DNA of 5,008 bases from an uncultured Bacteroidales bacterium (GCA_900546395.1 URDD01000112.1:1-5008); one strand, 5' to 3'; shown: positions 1 through 4,931, counted from the first letter of the stretch. The notes: generated by a model not told the origin, from the letters alone. A program made the numbers and translations.

Positions 1-2
1 AA

Positions 3-222
3 GAGATGTTTGTGGACACATCAGGTTTGTCATATGATATTGTTATGGATATGTTCAGAAATTTGCCTAGAAATGGGAATTTTTTCAGCAATAAGTATTG
101 GTCAGACAATATACAGAAAGCACAGGCTCGGAGCTGATGATACGTTATATTGCAAGAGTGTGTATGCTTGGACTCCGATAGGAGAAAGCAGATTGGTTCT
201 GATTGACAGAAGAATCATATGA
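3..222 (+). pseudogene. 3' end of an unidentified gene, probably frameshifted, cut by the window edge
   Basis: I do not recognise the product. Between 3 and about 130, the frame starting at base 3 reads like normal protein (EMFVDTSGLSYDIVMDMF..., with NLPRNGNFFSNKYWSDN) but hits tandem stops TGATGA at 135-140. From about 133 to the stop at 220-222, the frame starting at base 1 reads like protein instead (DDTLYCKSVYAWTPIGES, then RLVLIDRRII). Upstream of 130 this second frame is full of Cys, Trp and hydrophobic residues, as expected of a shadow frame. Removing one G at 130-131 joins the two as QKAQARADDTLY without a stop. A hairpin terminator begins 17 bases after 222, which favours 222 as the ancestral end. 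The alternatives are that the gene simply ends at 137, that 10-222 is itself a 70-residue ORF, or that the extra base is a sequencing error. Confidence 0.45.
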
Positions 223-238
223 TTTCATCATTAATTTG

Positions 239-277
239 GCAGGCAATAATATTCAAATTATTGCCTGCTAAATTTTT
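239..277 (+). terminator. Rho-independent terminator after the first gene
   Basis: A perfect 12-bp stem, GCAGGCAATAAT (239-250) with ATTATTGCCTGC (257-268), encloses the 6-base loop ATTCAA and is followed by TAAATTTTT, with five T at 273-277. It lies 17 bases after the stop at 222. The opposite strand lacks a good T tract after the stem, so the plus direction is favoured. Confidence 0.75.
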
Positions 278-428
278 ACCAAAATTCTTCTAATACCGTT
301 TTTAGACTAGGAAATATTGTTGAAAGCGTACTCTCAATATATTCTTTAGAGCAGAACTGTAGCTTTGAAATAGTATCAATGCTGTGTTTTTTACTTGATT
401 TCTGAGTAATTTTTGTTCTGTTGGTCAT
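276..428 (-). pseudogene. Short minus-strand ORF, possible 3' remnant of a disrupted gene
   Basis: On the minus strand, ATG (428-426) opens a 50-residue frame ending at TAA (278-276). It starts MTNRTKITQKSSKKHSIDTI and ends IFPSLKTVLEEFW. The composition is balanced and protein-like. The same frame stays open upstream for 19 more codons to a TAG near 487, but no ATG and no convincing ribosome binding site is visible there. The first codons overlap the 20-base-period repeats at 423-456. One reading is therefore that the 3' end of an older minus-strand gene was cut by an IS21-like end near 414. I do not recognise the product. It could also be a chance ORF, since 50 codons is short for AT-rich DNA. 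Confidence 0.25.
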
Positions 429-456
429 TTTCTGCAAAAACAGGTCACTTTCTGCA
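423..456. repeat. Two 14-bp direct repeats with 20-bp period, possible IS21-type end remnant
   Basis: GGTCATTTTCTGCA (423-436) and GGTCACTTTCTGCA (443-456) differ at one base and are spaced exactly 20 bases apart. IS21-family elements carry multiple tandem repeats of about this size just inside ends that begin with TG. Here a TG lies a few bases to the left, in TGTTCTGTT (starting about 416). No istA or istB gene follows, so if this is an IS21 end it is a solo or degraded one. The assignment is inference; the repeat is directly seen. Confidence 0.4.
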
Positions 457-525
457 TAGGATATTTTCTTTTGCTTTGATTCCTGCTATTCTTAGAATAT
501 ACAACAGATTGCTCTATATGGCACA

Positions 526-558
526 TTGAATACTGAGGAAAGGAGAAGTAAATATAAT
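526..558 (+). promoter_or_regulatory. Candidate promoter for the two-gene secreted-protein operon
   Basis: A perfect -10 hexamer TATAAT lies at 553-558, about 70 bases before the start at 626. A -35-like TTGAAT lies at 526-531, but the 21-base spacer is too long for it. TAAATA at 549-554 would give 17 bases with a poorer -10. Another possibility is TTGCTT (471-476), 16 bases, then TAGAAT (493-498). Some promoter is needed because a terminator lies upstream, but which one is used is uncertain. Confidence 0.35.
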
Positions 559-625
559 TATGAATATGCTTATAGAATGATCTGCATATAACGACAAAAT
601 GATATTAAAATAGGGGGTGATTTTG

Positions 626-889
626 ATGAAAGATTTTCATTTGAAGATTTTAGCTATAATAATGATAATTTTTGGCATATTTGGTTTAAGTACGCTTCCG
701 TTTCTTTCCATTATTGTCCAATATATTGACTCAATAACTGGATTTAGTTCAGGAAATGGATATCTTACCAATAACATGGATTATCTTTTTAAAAGTCCTC
801 TTATTTATATTGGTGGCTTTTTTGTTTTTAGTATCATTTTGGCAATTATTTATCTGGTTTATAGTTTTTTTAAAGCAAAGCGGGGGTGA
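626..889 (+). CDS. Small two-TM membrane protein of unknown function
   Basis: An 87-residue protein with two hydrophobic segments, about residues 8-31 (ILAIIMIIFGIFGL onward) and 59-82 (LIYIGGFFVFSIILAIIYL onward). They are joined by a polar loop of about 27 residues containing GFSSGNGYLTNN. Lys/Arg residues lie just before the first segment (Lys7) and after the second (Lys83, Lys85, Arg86), which predicts both ends in the cytoplasm and the loop outside. The ATG at 626 was chosen over an in-frame GTG at 617 because AGGGGGTG (612-619) is a ribosome binding site at suitable distance from 626 and contains the GTG itself. The next gene starts six bases after the stop, and its ribosome binding site overlaps this stop. 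The pairing suggests a role linked to the exported neighbour, for example as membrane partner or protective protein, but nothing in the sequence proves it. Confidence 0.75.
   Translation: MKDFHLKILAIIMIIFGIFGLSTLPFLSIIVQYIDSITGFSSGNGYLTNNMDYLFKSPLIYIGGFFVFSIILAIIYLVYSFFKAKRG
882..889 (+). promoter_or_regulatory. Ribosome binding site overlapping the upstream stop codon
   Basis: GGGGGTGA contains the TGA stop (887-889) of the membrane-protein gene and lies six bases before the ATG at 896. Nearly the same sequence, AGGGGGTGA at 612-620, precedes the first gene. The overlap suggests coupled translation of the two genes. Confidence 0.6.
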
Positions 890-895
890 CTTCTA

Positions 896-1510
896 ATGAA
901 AAAAATAATTAGTATGGTTTTAAGTTTTATATTGATTTTGGGGTGCTCGACAACAGCGTTTGCTGCGGAGACTCATAACTATGACACTGAAAATTTGCCT
1001 CATGATGGAGCTGATTATTTTGAAACGGAAATTAAAGCTGATGAGGAAAATGAAGAACGCATTTCTGATTTTGTTACCGTATATGGTTATCAATATACCA
1101 AAGGTAGTTTAAAAAGTGGTGCATGGAGAAATGGCACGAGTGGTGGTAGTTCTACATCTAGCGCAAAATTATCATTGAATTACACTCAAGATACTTCTTA
1201 TAATATTTCCTTTAAAGCTTCAGTTTCCGGTGGATATACAAATGGTGGAACTATAGGAAGTGAGTTGGGTGTTACACTAGGTGCATCAAAATCATATTCT
1301 TTAGGTAGCGGATACTCCGTAACTGTTCCAAAAGGATCTCATTATTTAATCAAATATCGTCCTATGTATTATACATATAAGGTCGTTGAGACAAAATATA
1401 AAGAAAGATATAATGAAGCATTAGGCGGCATGGAGAGATATGTGGTTGAAACAAAAACCTGCTATGTAGACGTATTTTCGCACTGGGATTTTACACATGT
1501 AGCTAAGTAA
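896..1510 (+). CDS. Exported Gly/Ser/Thr/Tyr-rich protein of unknown function
   Basis: A 204-residue protein with a clear N-terminal signal peptide: basic MKK, hydrophobic core (residues 4-16) and a signal peptidase I site after AFA (21-23). The segment ILGC (14-17) slightly resembles a lipobox, but Leu at -2 is unusual, so release is favoured over lipid anchoring. Residues 40-58 are strongly acidic and could be a propeptide or linker. Residues 80-145 are rich in Gly, Ser and Thr with alternating polar and hydrophobic residues, suggesting beta structure: SAKLSLNYTQDTSYNISFKA, then GGTIGSELGVTLGASKS, then YSVTVPKGSHYLIKY. The C-terminus (150-204) is rich in Tyr and charged residues and contains the only mature Cys (189), so no internal disulfide is possible. 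The pattern loosely recalls beta-rich surface or pore-forming proteins, but I cannot assign a family. It is the second gene of the operon and is followed by a terminator. Confidence 0.85.
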   Translation: MKKIISMVLSFILILGCSTTAFAAETHNYDTENLPHDGADYFETEIKADEENEERISDFVTVYGYQYTKGSLKSGAWRNGTSGGSSTSSAKLSLNYTQDTSYNISFKASVSGGYTNGGTIGSELGVTLGASKSYSLGSGYSVTVPKGSHYLIKYRPMYYTYKVVETKYKERYNEALGGMERYVVETKTCYVDVFSHWDFTHVAK

Positions 1511-1572
1511 AGGTGTATGTTACACTAAATAAAAGCAGGGAACTATCTATATCCATGCTTCAAACTGGAGAT

Positions 1573-1602
1573 AAAGCTCGTGGATCTGCCACGGGCTTTT
1601 CT
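1573..1602 (+). terminator. Rho-independent terminator of the secreted-protein operon
   Basis: An 11-bp stem, AAAGCTCGTGG (1573-1583) with CCACGGGCTTT (1589-1599), has one G-U pair and the 5-base loop ATCTG, and ends in TTTTC. It lies 62 bases after the stop at 1510. It separates this operon from the XRE gene. Confidence 0.8.
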
Positions 1603-1623
1603 CATGTTGTTATATACATTTTG

Positions 1624-1642
1624 CTGAAATTTTAAATTTCAG
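1624..1642. repeat. Perfect 9-bp inverted repeat upstream of the XRE gene
   Basis: CTGAAATTT (1624-1632) and AAATTTCAG (1634-1642) flank a single T. The site lies about 95 bases upstream of the -10 of the regulator gene. It is AT-rich without a following T tract, so it is a better candidate for a protein-binding site than for a terminator. That role is inference. Confidence 0.4.
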
Positions 1643-1733
1643 TGTAAAAGTAGATTGGTGTTTAGAAGGAATATGCAAAGTATTACACGAAAATGTCAAA
1701 GGATTACAGTTTCCTAAAACCCATAATAATTTC

Positions 1734-1742
1734 TGATATAAT
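1734..1742 (+). promoter_or_regulatory. Extended -10 promoter of the XRE regulator gene
   Basis: TGATATAAT is a perfect extended -10 (TGn followed by TATAAT at 1737-1742). No good -35 is visible at the usual spacing, as is common for extended -10 promoters. Initiation would fall near 1749, giving a leader of about 20 bases that contains AAAGGA (1755-1760) before the ATG at 1771. Confidence 0.65.
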
Positions 1743-1770
1743 GCGATAAGTCAGAAAGGATGATGGGGCT

Positions 1771-2115
1771 ATGGGGAAAAGAGAGCACATATACGAAATT
1801 ATTGCAGAGAATATCAGAAAAGAACGCAGAAGGCTTGGAATTACACAGGCAGAGCTTGCAGAACGGGCAGATGTATCATTGGATACTATCAAAAGTGTTG
1901 AAAATGGCAGAAGGGCAATGAGTCTTGATACATATTTGAATATTGTTCATGCATTGGAGTCATCGCCTATGGTTTTGATGAGCCAGCAGCACCCAGAAAA
2001 ACACATTGAGCGTTTTGCATTTATGATGAATCGATGTGACGAAAGAGAAATAGAATTTGCATTACATATGATTGAACAAATATTAAGAGGACAGGAAGAT
2101 TATCTGAGTGAATAG
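1771..2115 (+). CDS. XRE-family helix-turn-helix transcriptional regulator
   Basis: A 114-residue DNA-binding protein with an N-terminal Cro/C1-type helix-turn-helix at about residues 10-66. The hallmarks are NIRKERRRLGITQAELAE (14-31), the turn ADVS (33-36), and the recognition helix SLDTIKSVENGRR (36-48). Residues 51-62 (SLDTYLNIVHAL) form the last helix of the fold. The C-terminal 40 residues are helical and charged (ERFAFMMNRCDEREIEFALH and onward) and may mediate dimerisation; no enzymatic domain is present. It has its own extended -10 promoter and lies between the terminator of the secreted-protein operon and a convergent gene now split by an IS. Its target is unknown. Autoregulation, or control of a neighbour, is possible because repeated and palindromic motifs lie upstream. 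Confidence 0.9.
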   Translation: MGKREHIYEIIAENIRKERRRLGITQAELAERADVSLDTIKSVENGRRAMSLDTYLNIVHALESSPMVLMSQQHPEKHIERFAFMMNRCDEREIEFALHMIEQILRGQEDYLSE

Positions 2116-2135
2116 ACGGGTAGTTATCCTGTCCT
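2088..2135. terminator. Possible shared hairpin between convergent genes
   Basis: AGGACAGGA (2088-2096) and TCCTGTCCT (2127-2135) form a perfect 9-bp stem with a 30-base loop. The left arm is inside the end of the XRE gene, and the right arm ends just before the original stop of the convergent minus-strand gene (2140). The plus side is followed by TTTGTC and the minus side by TCTTAATATT, so either direction is only a modest terminator. The long loop lowers confidence. Confidence 0.35.
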
Positions 2136-2139
2136 TTGT

Positions 2140-2163
2140 CTATGACTCTTTTGCAAATTTTTC
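2140..2163 (-). pseudogene. Stranded original C-terminal codons of the gene split by the IS
   Basis: If the IS and one copy of the target duplication are removed, the minus-strand frame at the right edge of the window continues from GAAAAATT into TGCAAAAGAGTCATAG. This encodes EKFAKES and a stop at 2142-2140. These bases were therefore the last codons of that gene, now 2.77 kb from the rest of it. The reconstruction is exact at the sequence level; the identity of the protein is unknown. Confidence 0.7.
2156..2163. repeat. Target site duplication, left copy
   Basis: AATTTTTC lies directly outside the left inverted repeat of the IS66 element and is identical to 4932-4939. Eight bases is the typical IS66 duplication length. 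Confidence 0.95.
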
Positions 2164-2183
2164 GTAAACGTCAAATCATGCGC
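2164..2183 (+). repeat. IS66 left terminal inverted repeat
   Basis: GTAAACGTCAAATCATGCGC matches the reverse complement of 4912-4931 at all 20 positions. Similarity stops sharply at base 21. It is expected to be bound by the TnpC transposase. Confidence 0.95.
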
Positions 2184-2225
2184 CTTGTCGAACTGACTTT
2201 TTTATGCCAAACTCTAAAGAACACG

Positions 2226-2244
2226 AAAAAACTAATAGTTTTTT
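2226..2244 (+). promoter_or_regulatory. Hairpin directly before the tnpA ribosome binding site
   Basis: AAAAAACT (2226-2233) and AGTTTTTT (2237-2244) form a perfect 8-bp stem with a 3-base loop, ending in a T run that touches the ribosome binding site AGAGGAGG (2245-2252). In transcripts entering from outside, it could weakly terminate or limit ribosome access, as some IS elements do to avoid activation by readthrough. The stem is almost all A-T, so its strength is doubtful. Confidence 0.35.
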
Positions 2245-2260
2245 AGAGGAGGCAAACACA

Positions 2261-2644
2261 ATGGATCAATCAACTCACGATGTTCGCATGACCAACTGGC
2301 TAAACATCATCAGTCAGTGCCAGAACCGTCCTGCCGGTATTTCGGCAAAGCAATGGCTTGCCGAAAATGATGTAAATGAAAAATCTTACTATTACTGGCT
2401 CCGTAAGATTCGCCGGGAAGCCTATGAGCACAGGGCAGAACTTCCGGATGTAACCAAGTCTTCAGAACTCTCTTTTGTGGAAGTGCCATTAAAAGCTCCG
2501 GAATCTTCCGATGCATTACACCACACAGATATCAGCATGGTACCTTCCGCGGTACTAAAAACAGACAGACTTACCATTGAAATTTCAAACGATATTTCAG
2601 CATCCCTGCTGACCGGTCTTTTACAGGAGGTGCTTCATGCTTGA
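2261..2644 (+). CDS. tnpA: IS66 accessory protein TnpA
   Basis: A 127-residue accessory protein of the IS66 transposition machinery, thought to bind DNA and to be needed along with TnpB and TnpC. The N-terminal half has the family pattern MTNWLNIISQC (10-20), GISAKQWLAENDV (26-38) and KSYYYWLRKIRRE (41-53), which reads as a helix-turn-helix. A Ser/Pro-rich linker follows, and the C-terminus (from about 98) has the usual short LTIEIS strand and a Leu-rich helix. The ATG at 2261 was chosen because AGAGGAGG lies eight bases upstream; the longer frame from ATG 2204 has no ribosome binding site and would add a non-conserved tail. The end overlaps tnpB by eight bases. Confidence 0.92.
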   Translation: MDQSTHDVRMTNWLNIISQCQNRPAGISAKQWLAENDVNEKSYYYWLRKIRREAYEHRAELPDVTKSSELSFVEVPLKAPESSDALHHTDISMVPSAVLKTDRLTIEISNDISASLLTGLLQEVLHA

Positions 2645-2993
2645 AGATTCAGCCGGGATCCGCAGGGTAGTTCTTGCCTGCGGATATGTGGATCTCCGTA
2701 AAGGGATCGATGGTCTGTCCATGATCATCGGTGACAGATATCATCAGAATCCTTTTGAAAAAGGAACCCTCTTCCTCTTCTGCGGCAGACGGTCTGACCG
2801 GATCAAAGGCCTTCTCTGGATGGGTGACGGTTTCCTCCAGCTTTACAAAAGGCTGGAAGCCGGTTCCCTGTCATGGCCAAGAACCAGTGAAGAAGCCGCA
2901 GACCTTACCGAGGAGCAGTTCCGGTATCTTATGATGGGGCTGAATCCACTGAACCCGAAAGTAAAGGAAGTAACGCCAAAGAGTCCGGTCTGA
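2637..2993 (+). CDS. tnpB: IS66 accessory protein TnpB (Orf2)
   Basis: A 118-residue protein of the IS66 Orf2/TnpB family (PF05717), required with TnpA and TnpC for transposition, exact role unresolved. Family signatures are complete: GYVDLRKGIDGLS (16-28), GTLFLFCGRRSDRIKGLLW (43-61), DGFLQLYKRLE (64-74) and SWP (79-81). The length is normal for the family. It starts inside the end of tnpA, and its ribosome binding site AGGAGG (2625-2630) lies within tnpA, indicating translational coupling. The C-terminus (PLNPKVKEVTPKSPV) resembles the variable basic tail of the family, so the stop at 2993 looks genuine rather than a truncation. Confidence 0.95.
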   Translation: MLEDSAGIRRVVLACGYVDLRKGIDGLSMIIGDRYHQNPFEKGTLFLFCGRRSDRIKGLLWMGDGFLQLYKRLEAGSLSWPRTSEEAADLTEEQFRYLMMGLNPLNPKVKEVTPKSPV

Positions 2994-3261
2994 TTTGTGC
3001 AAAACATAGATTTTTTCCTGCCGTATAGCGGTTCCGGTTTGTAGCAGTGCCAGCCGGATTTTGAGCCTTCTGTATGGGGCCCATGCCTGCACCGTGCGGA
3101 GAGGACGGCTTTTTCAGTTCCTTGAAAACTTTATATTTCCTTATGCCTACAGCTGTCATACAGCCTTACAGGTATAGGCAGAATGACGAAGCCTGCTTGT
3201 CAGACGATTCGCAATCCCTTTTATTTTCTGGTATAATAAGACCAGAAATAAGGAGCAGATG
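2994..3261 (+). other. Unusually long tnpB-tnpC spacer inside the IS
   Basis: These 268 bases separate two IS66 genes that usually lie close together. I see no convincing gene. A 62-codon frame at 3074-3262 lacks a ribosome binding site. The stretch holds several short inverted repeats, the clearest at 3144-3180, where the outer pair TGCCTA/TAGGCA encloses GCTGT-CAT-ACAGC. A weak GC-rich hairpin is followed by TTTTT near 3110, and the tnpC promoter lies at the right end. It may be an untranslated regulatory region that sets tnpC expression apart from tnpAB. Confidence 0.5.
3208..3237 (+). promoter_or_regulatory. Internal promoter of tnpC (extended -10)
   Basis: TGGTATAAT (3229-3237) is a perfect extended -10. 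TTCGCA (3208-3213) matches the -35 consensus at four of six bases with an 18-base spacer. Initiation near 3244 gives a very short leader carrying AAGGAG (3250-3255). The -10 overlaps an inverted repeat, TTTCTGGT (3225-3232) and ACCAGAAA (3241-3248), which could be an operator or, in readthrough RNA, a hairpin beside the ribosome binding site. Confidence 0.6.
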
Positions 3262-4887
3262 ATGGCAGCAAAACACGCACTGGAAGAACTGAATAACTGC
3301 AGCCGGGAAGAACTGATCACGATGATCCTCATGATGCAGGGACAGCTGGATGCCCTGAATGAGAACATCGAGAAGCTGATCGAGCAGGTGCGTATCGCCA
3401 ACAGTTACCGGTTTGGAAAACACACGGAAACCCTGGATTCCATTGACGGACAGCTATCTTTCTTCGATGAGGCGGAAAGCTGCTGTGACCTGTCTGCACC
3501 GGAACCGGCCGAAGAAGAAGTCATCCCTTCACGCCGCCGGAAGAAAAAGGGACAGCGTGAGACCGACCTGAAAGATTTCCCGGTGGATATCATTCCTCCT
3601 TATCGTGTATCCAAAGAAGAACTGGATAACTTTTACGGAGCAGGCAACTGGCGCCGACTGGAGGATGAAACCTATAAAAGGCTGCGGCATGAGCCGGAAT
3701 CCTGGACGGTTGAAGTGCACACCGTAGAGGTCTATCTCGGAACAGGTGGGGAACACCAGGATGAATTCTTACGCGGAAAGCGCCCGAAGGATCTGCTTCG
3801 CGGAAGCATTGTTACTCCTTCCCTGCTTGCGTCCATCCTGAATGTAAAGTACGTGAATTCCTCTGCCCTGCACAGGATCGAGCAGGAATTTAAACGTAAC
3901 GGTGTAAATATTTCCCGGCAGACCATGTCGAACTGGATCATCCGCTGCTCGGAAAAATATTTTGTTCCTTTTGTGGAATGCATGAAGCAGGAACTGCTTT
4001 CACTTCCCGTCACACAATCAGACGAGACTCCGACACAGGTGATCGGGGACAGTGACCGCCCCAACAGCATGTGCTATATGTGGGTGCACCGTTCCGGAGA
4101 GTTCTATAAAGACCGTCCGGTAGTGGTCTATGAGTACCAGAAGGGACGTGGCCACGAAAAGCCCCTGAATTTCTACCGGGATTATAAAGGGATCCTTGTC
4201 ACGGACAGTCTGGAGCAGTATCATCTGCTGGACAGAAAGCTGCCGGATGTGACAAATGCCAACTGCTGGGCGCATGCAAGAAGAGCTTTTGCGGATGCGG
4301 TGAAAGCAGCAGATAAAAAGGATCCGCAGGCCGTGAAAAGCTCCGTGGCATACCGGGCATTGCAGAAGATCGCGGAATTCTACAGCATCGACACCGGGTT
4401 AAAAGAGCTTCCGAAGGAAGAACGTCTTAAGCAGAGGCAGGAAAAAATACAGCCGATGGTTGAGGAGTTTTTTGCGTGGGTAAAACAGCAGGTGTCTGAA
4501 TATGCCGTACCGCCAAAGTCAAAAACCGGTCAGGGACTGAATTTCATCATCAATCAGGAGAAATATTTAAAAGTGTTCCTGACAGATGGTGATGTTCCCA
4601 TAGATAACTCTGCATCGGAACGGGCTATCCGTACTTTCTGTGTCGGTAAAAAGAACTGGATGTTCCATAACACAGCAAGAGGAGCCGAAGCGAGTGCCCT
4701 TGTCTACAGCATTTCAGAAACAGCCAAACTGAATAACCTGCGCCCGTACTATTACTTCAGACATATCCTGACAGAGCTGCCGAAGCTGTGCGATAAAAAA
4801 GGAAATATAGATCCGGCAAAACTGGACATTCTGATGCCTTGGTCATCAGAGCTTCCGGAGGAATGCCGAAAACCACGTCACTCATAA
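3262..4887 (+). CDS. tnpC: IS66 family DDE transposase TnpC
   Basis: A 541-residue transposase that binds the IS ends and catalyses strand cleavage and joining. The N-terminus has a predicted coiled coil (about 6-45, Leu/Ile-rich) ending in the family motif SYRFGKHTE (48-56) and a QLSFFDEAE segment, then a basic stretch SRRRKKKGQR (90-99). The usual CxxC zinc-binding pairs are absent from 100-180. The catalytic core is intact: Asp254 in QSDETPTQV, Asp315 in GILVTDSLEQYH, and Glu453 in DNSASERAIR. CWAHARRAF (335-343) and GKKNWMFHNTARGAEASALV (462-481) are also family signatures, and the C-terminal IS66_C region follows (SISETAKLNNLRPYYYFRHI, then LTELP). ATG 3262 was preferred over the adjacent in-frame ATG 3259 because AAGGAG ends six rather than three bases upstream. 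It has its own promoter and is the last gene before the right IS end. Confidence 0.96.
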   Translation: MAAKHALEELNNCSREELITMILMMQGQLDALNENIEKLIEQVRIANSYRFGKHTETLDSIDGQLSFFDEAESCCDLSAPEPAEEEVIPSRRRKKKGQRETDLKDFPVDIIPPYRVSKEELDNFYGAGNWRRLEDETYKRLRHEPESWTVEVHTVEVYLGTGGEHQDEFLRGKRPKDLLRGSIVTPSLLASILNVKYVNSSALHRIEQEFKRNGVNISRQTMSNWIIRCSEKYFVPFVECMKQELLSLPVTQSDETPTQVIGDSDRPNSMCYMWVHRSGEFYKDRPVVVYEYQKGRGHEKPLNFYRDYKGILVTDSLEQYHLLDRKLPDVTNANCWAHARRAFADAVKAADKKDPQAVKSSVAYRALQKIAEFYSIDTGLKELPKEERLKQRQEKIQPMVEEFFAWVKQQVSEYAVPPKSKTGQGLNFIINQEKYLKVFLTDGDVPIDNSASERAIRTFCVGKKNWMFHNTARGAEASALVYSISETAKLNNLRPYYYFRHILTELPKLCDKKGNIDPAKLDILMPWSSELPEECRKPRHS

Positions 4888-4911
4888 GGGTGGCGTTGAT
4901 TTTAAGTGCAC

Positions 4912-4931
4912 GCGCATGATTTGACGTTTAC
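4912..4931 (-). repeat. IS66 right terminal inverted repeat
   Basis: GCGCATGATTTGACGTTTAC is the exact reverse complement of the left end at 2164-2183. It lies 24 bases after the tnpC stop and supplies the TAA that now ends the split minus-strand gene. Confidence 0.95.

Larger units (their letters stand above)
2164..4931 (+). mobile_element. Complete IS66-family insertion sequence (2768 bp)
   Basis: The element is bounded by perfect 20-bp inverted repeats that begin GTAA, as in other IS66 members, and by identical 8-bp target duplications. It carries the three-gene set of the family (tnpA, tnpB, tnpC), all intact and on the same strand. Length and gene order fit the family norm. The intact genes, perfect ends and perfect duplication point to a recent insertion that may still be mobile. 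It is visibly richer in GC than the genes on its left, in keeping with foreign origin. I cannot assign an ISfinder name. Confidence 0.97.

Noticed and set aside
423..456. CRISPR-like reading of the two direct repeats
   Set aside because: There are only two 14-base units with a 6-base gap, far too short and few for a CRISPR array, and no cas gene is present.
560..580. Six-residue ORF after AAAGGAG, a possible leader peptide
   Set aside because: The spacing from AAAGGAG to the ATG is about 15 bases, too long, and the start overlaps the likely -10 region.
617..625. GTG start for the membrane protein at 617
   Set aside because: The GTG is part of the ribosome binding site AGGGGGTG that serves the ATG at 626.
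1704..1892. Minus-strand 62-residue ORF overlapping the XRE promoter and gene start
   Set aside because: It is opposite the well-supported XRE gene, has no ribosome binding site, and has a shadow-like composition.
2204..2260. Longer tnpA start at 2204
   Set aside because: There is no ribosome binding site before 2204, whereas AGAGGAGG lies eight bases before 2261, where the family-like sequence begins.
3074..3262. 62-residue plus-strand ORF in the tnpB-tnpC spacer whose stop overlaps a tnpC ATG
   Set aside because: It has no ribosome binding site at 3074, its tail is made from the tnpC promoter and ribosome binding site, and its composition is not convincing. The ATGA overlap with 3259 is suggestive only.
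2871..3423. Minus-strand ORFs across the tnpB end, the spacer and the tnpC start
   Set aside because: They are rich in Ser, Cys and His without recognisable motifs or start signals, and overlap coding and promoter sequence of the IS.
3732..4070. Long antisense ORF within tnpC, and similar antisense ORFs at 3405-3593, 3529-3756 and 4018-4275
   Set aside because: They lie opposite a fully supported transposase, lack ribosome binding sites and domain signatures, and are expected as shadows in a GC-richer gene.
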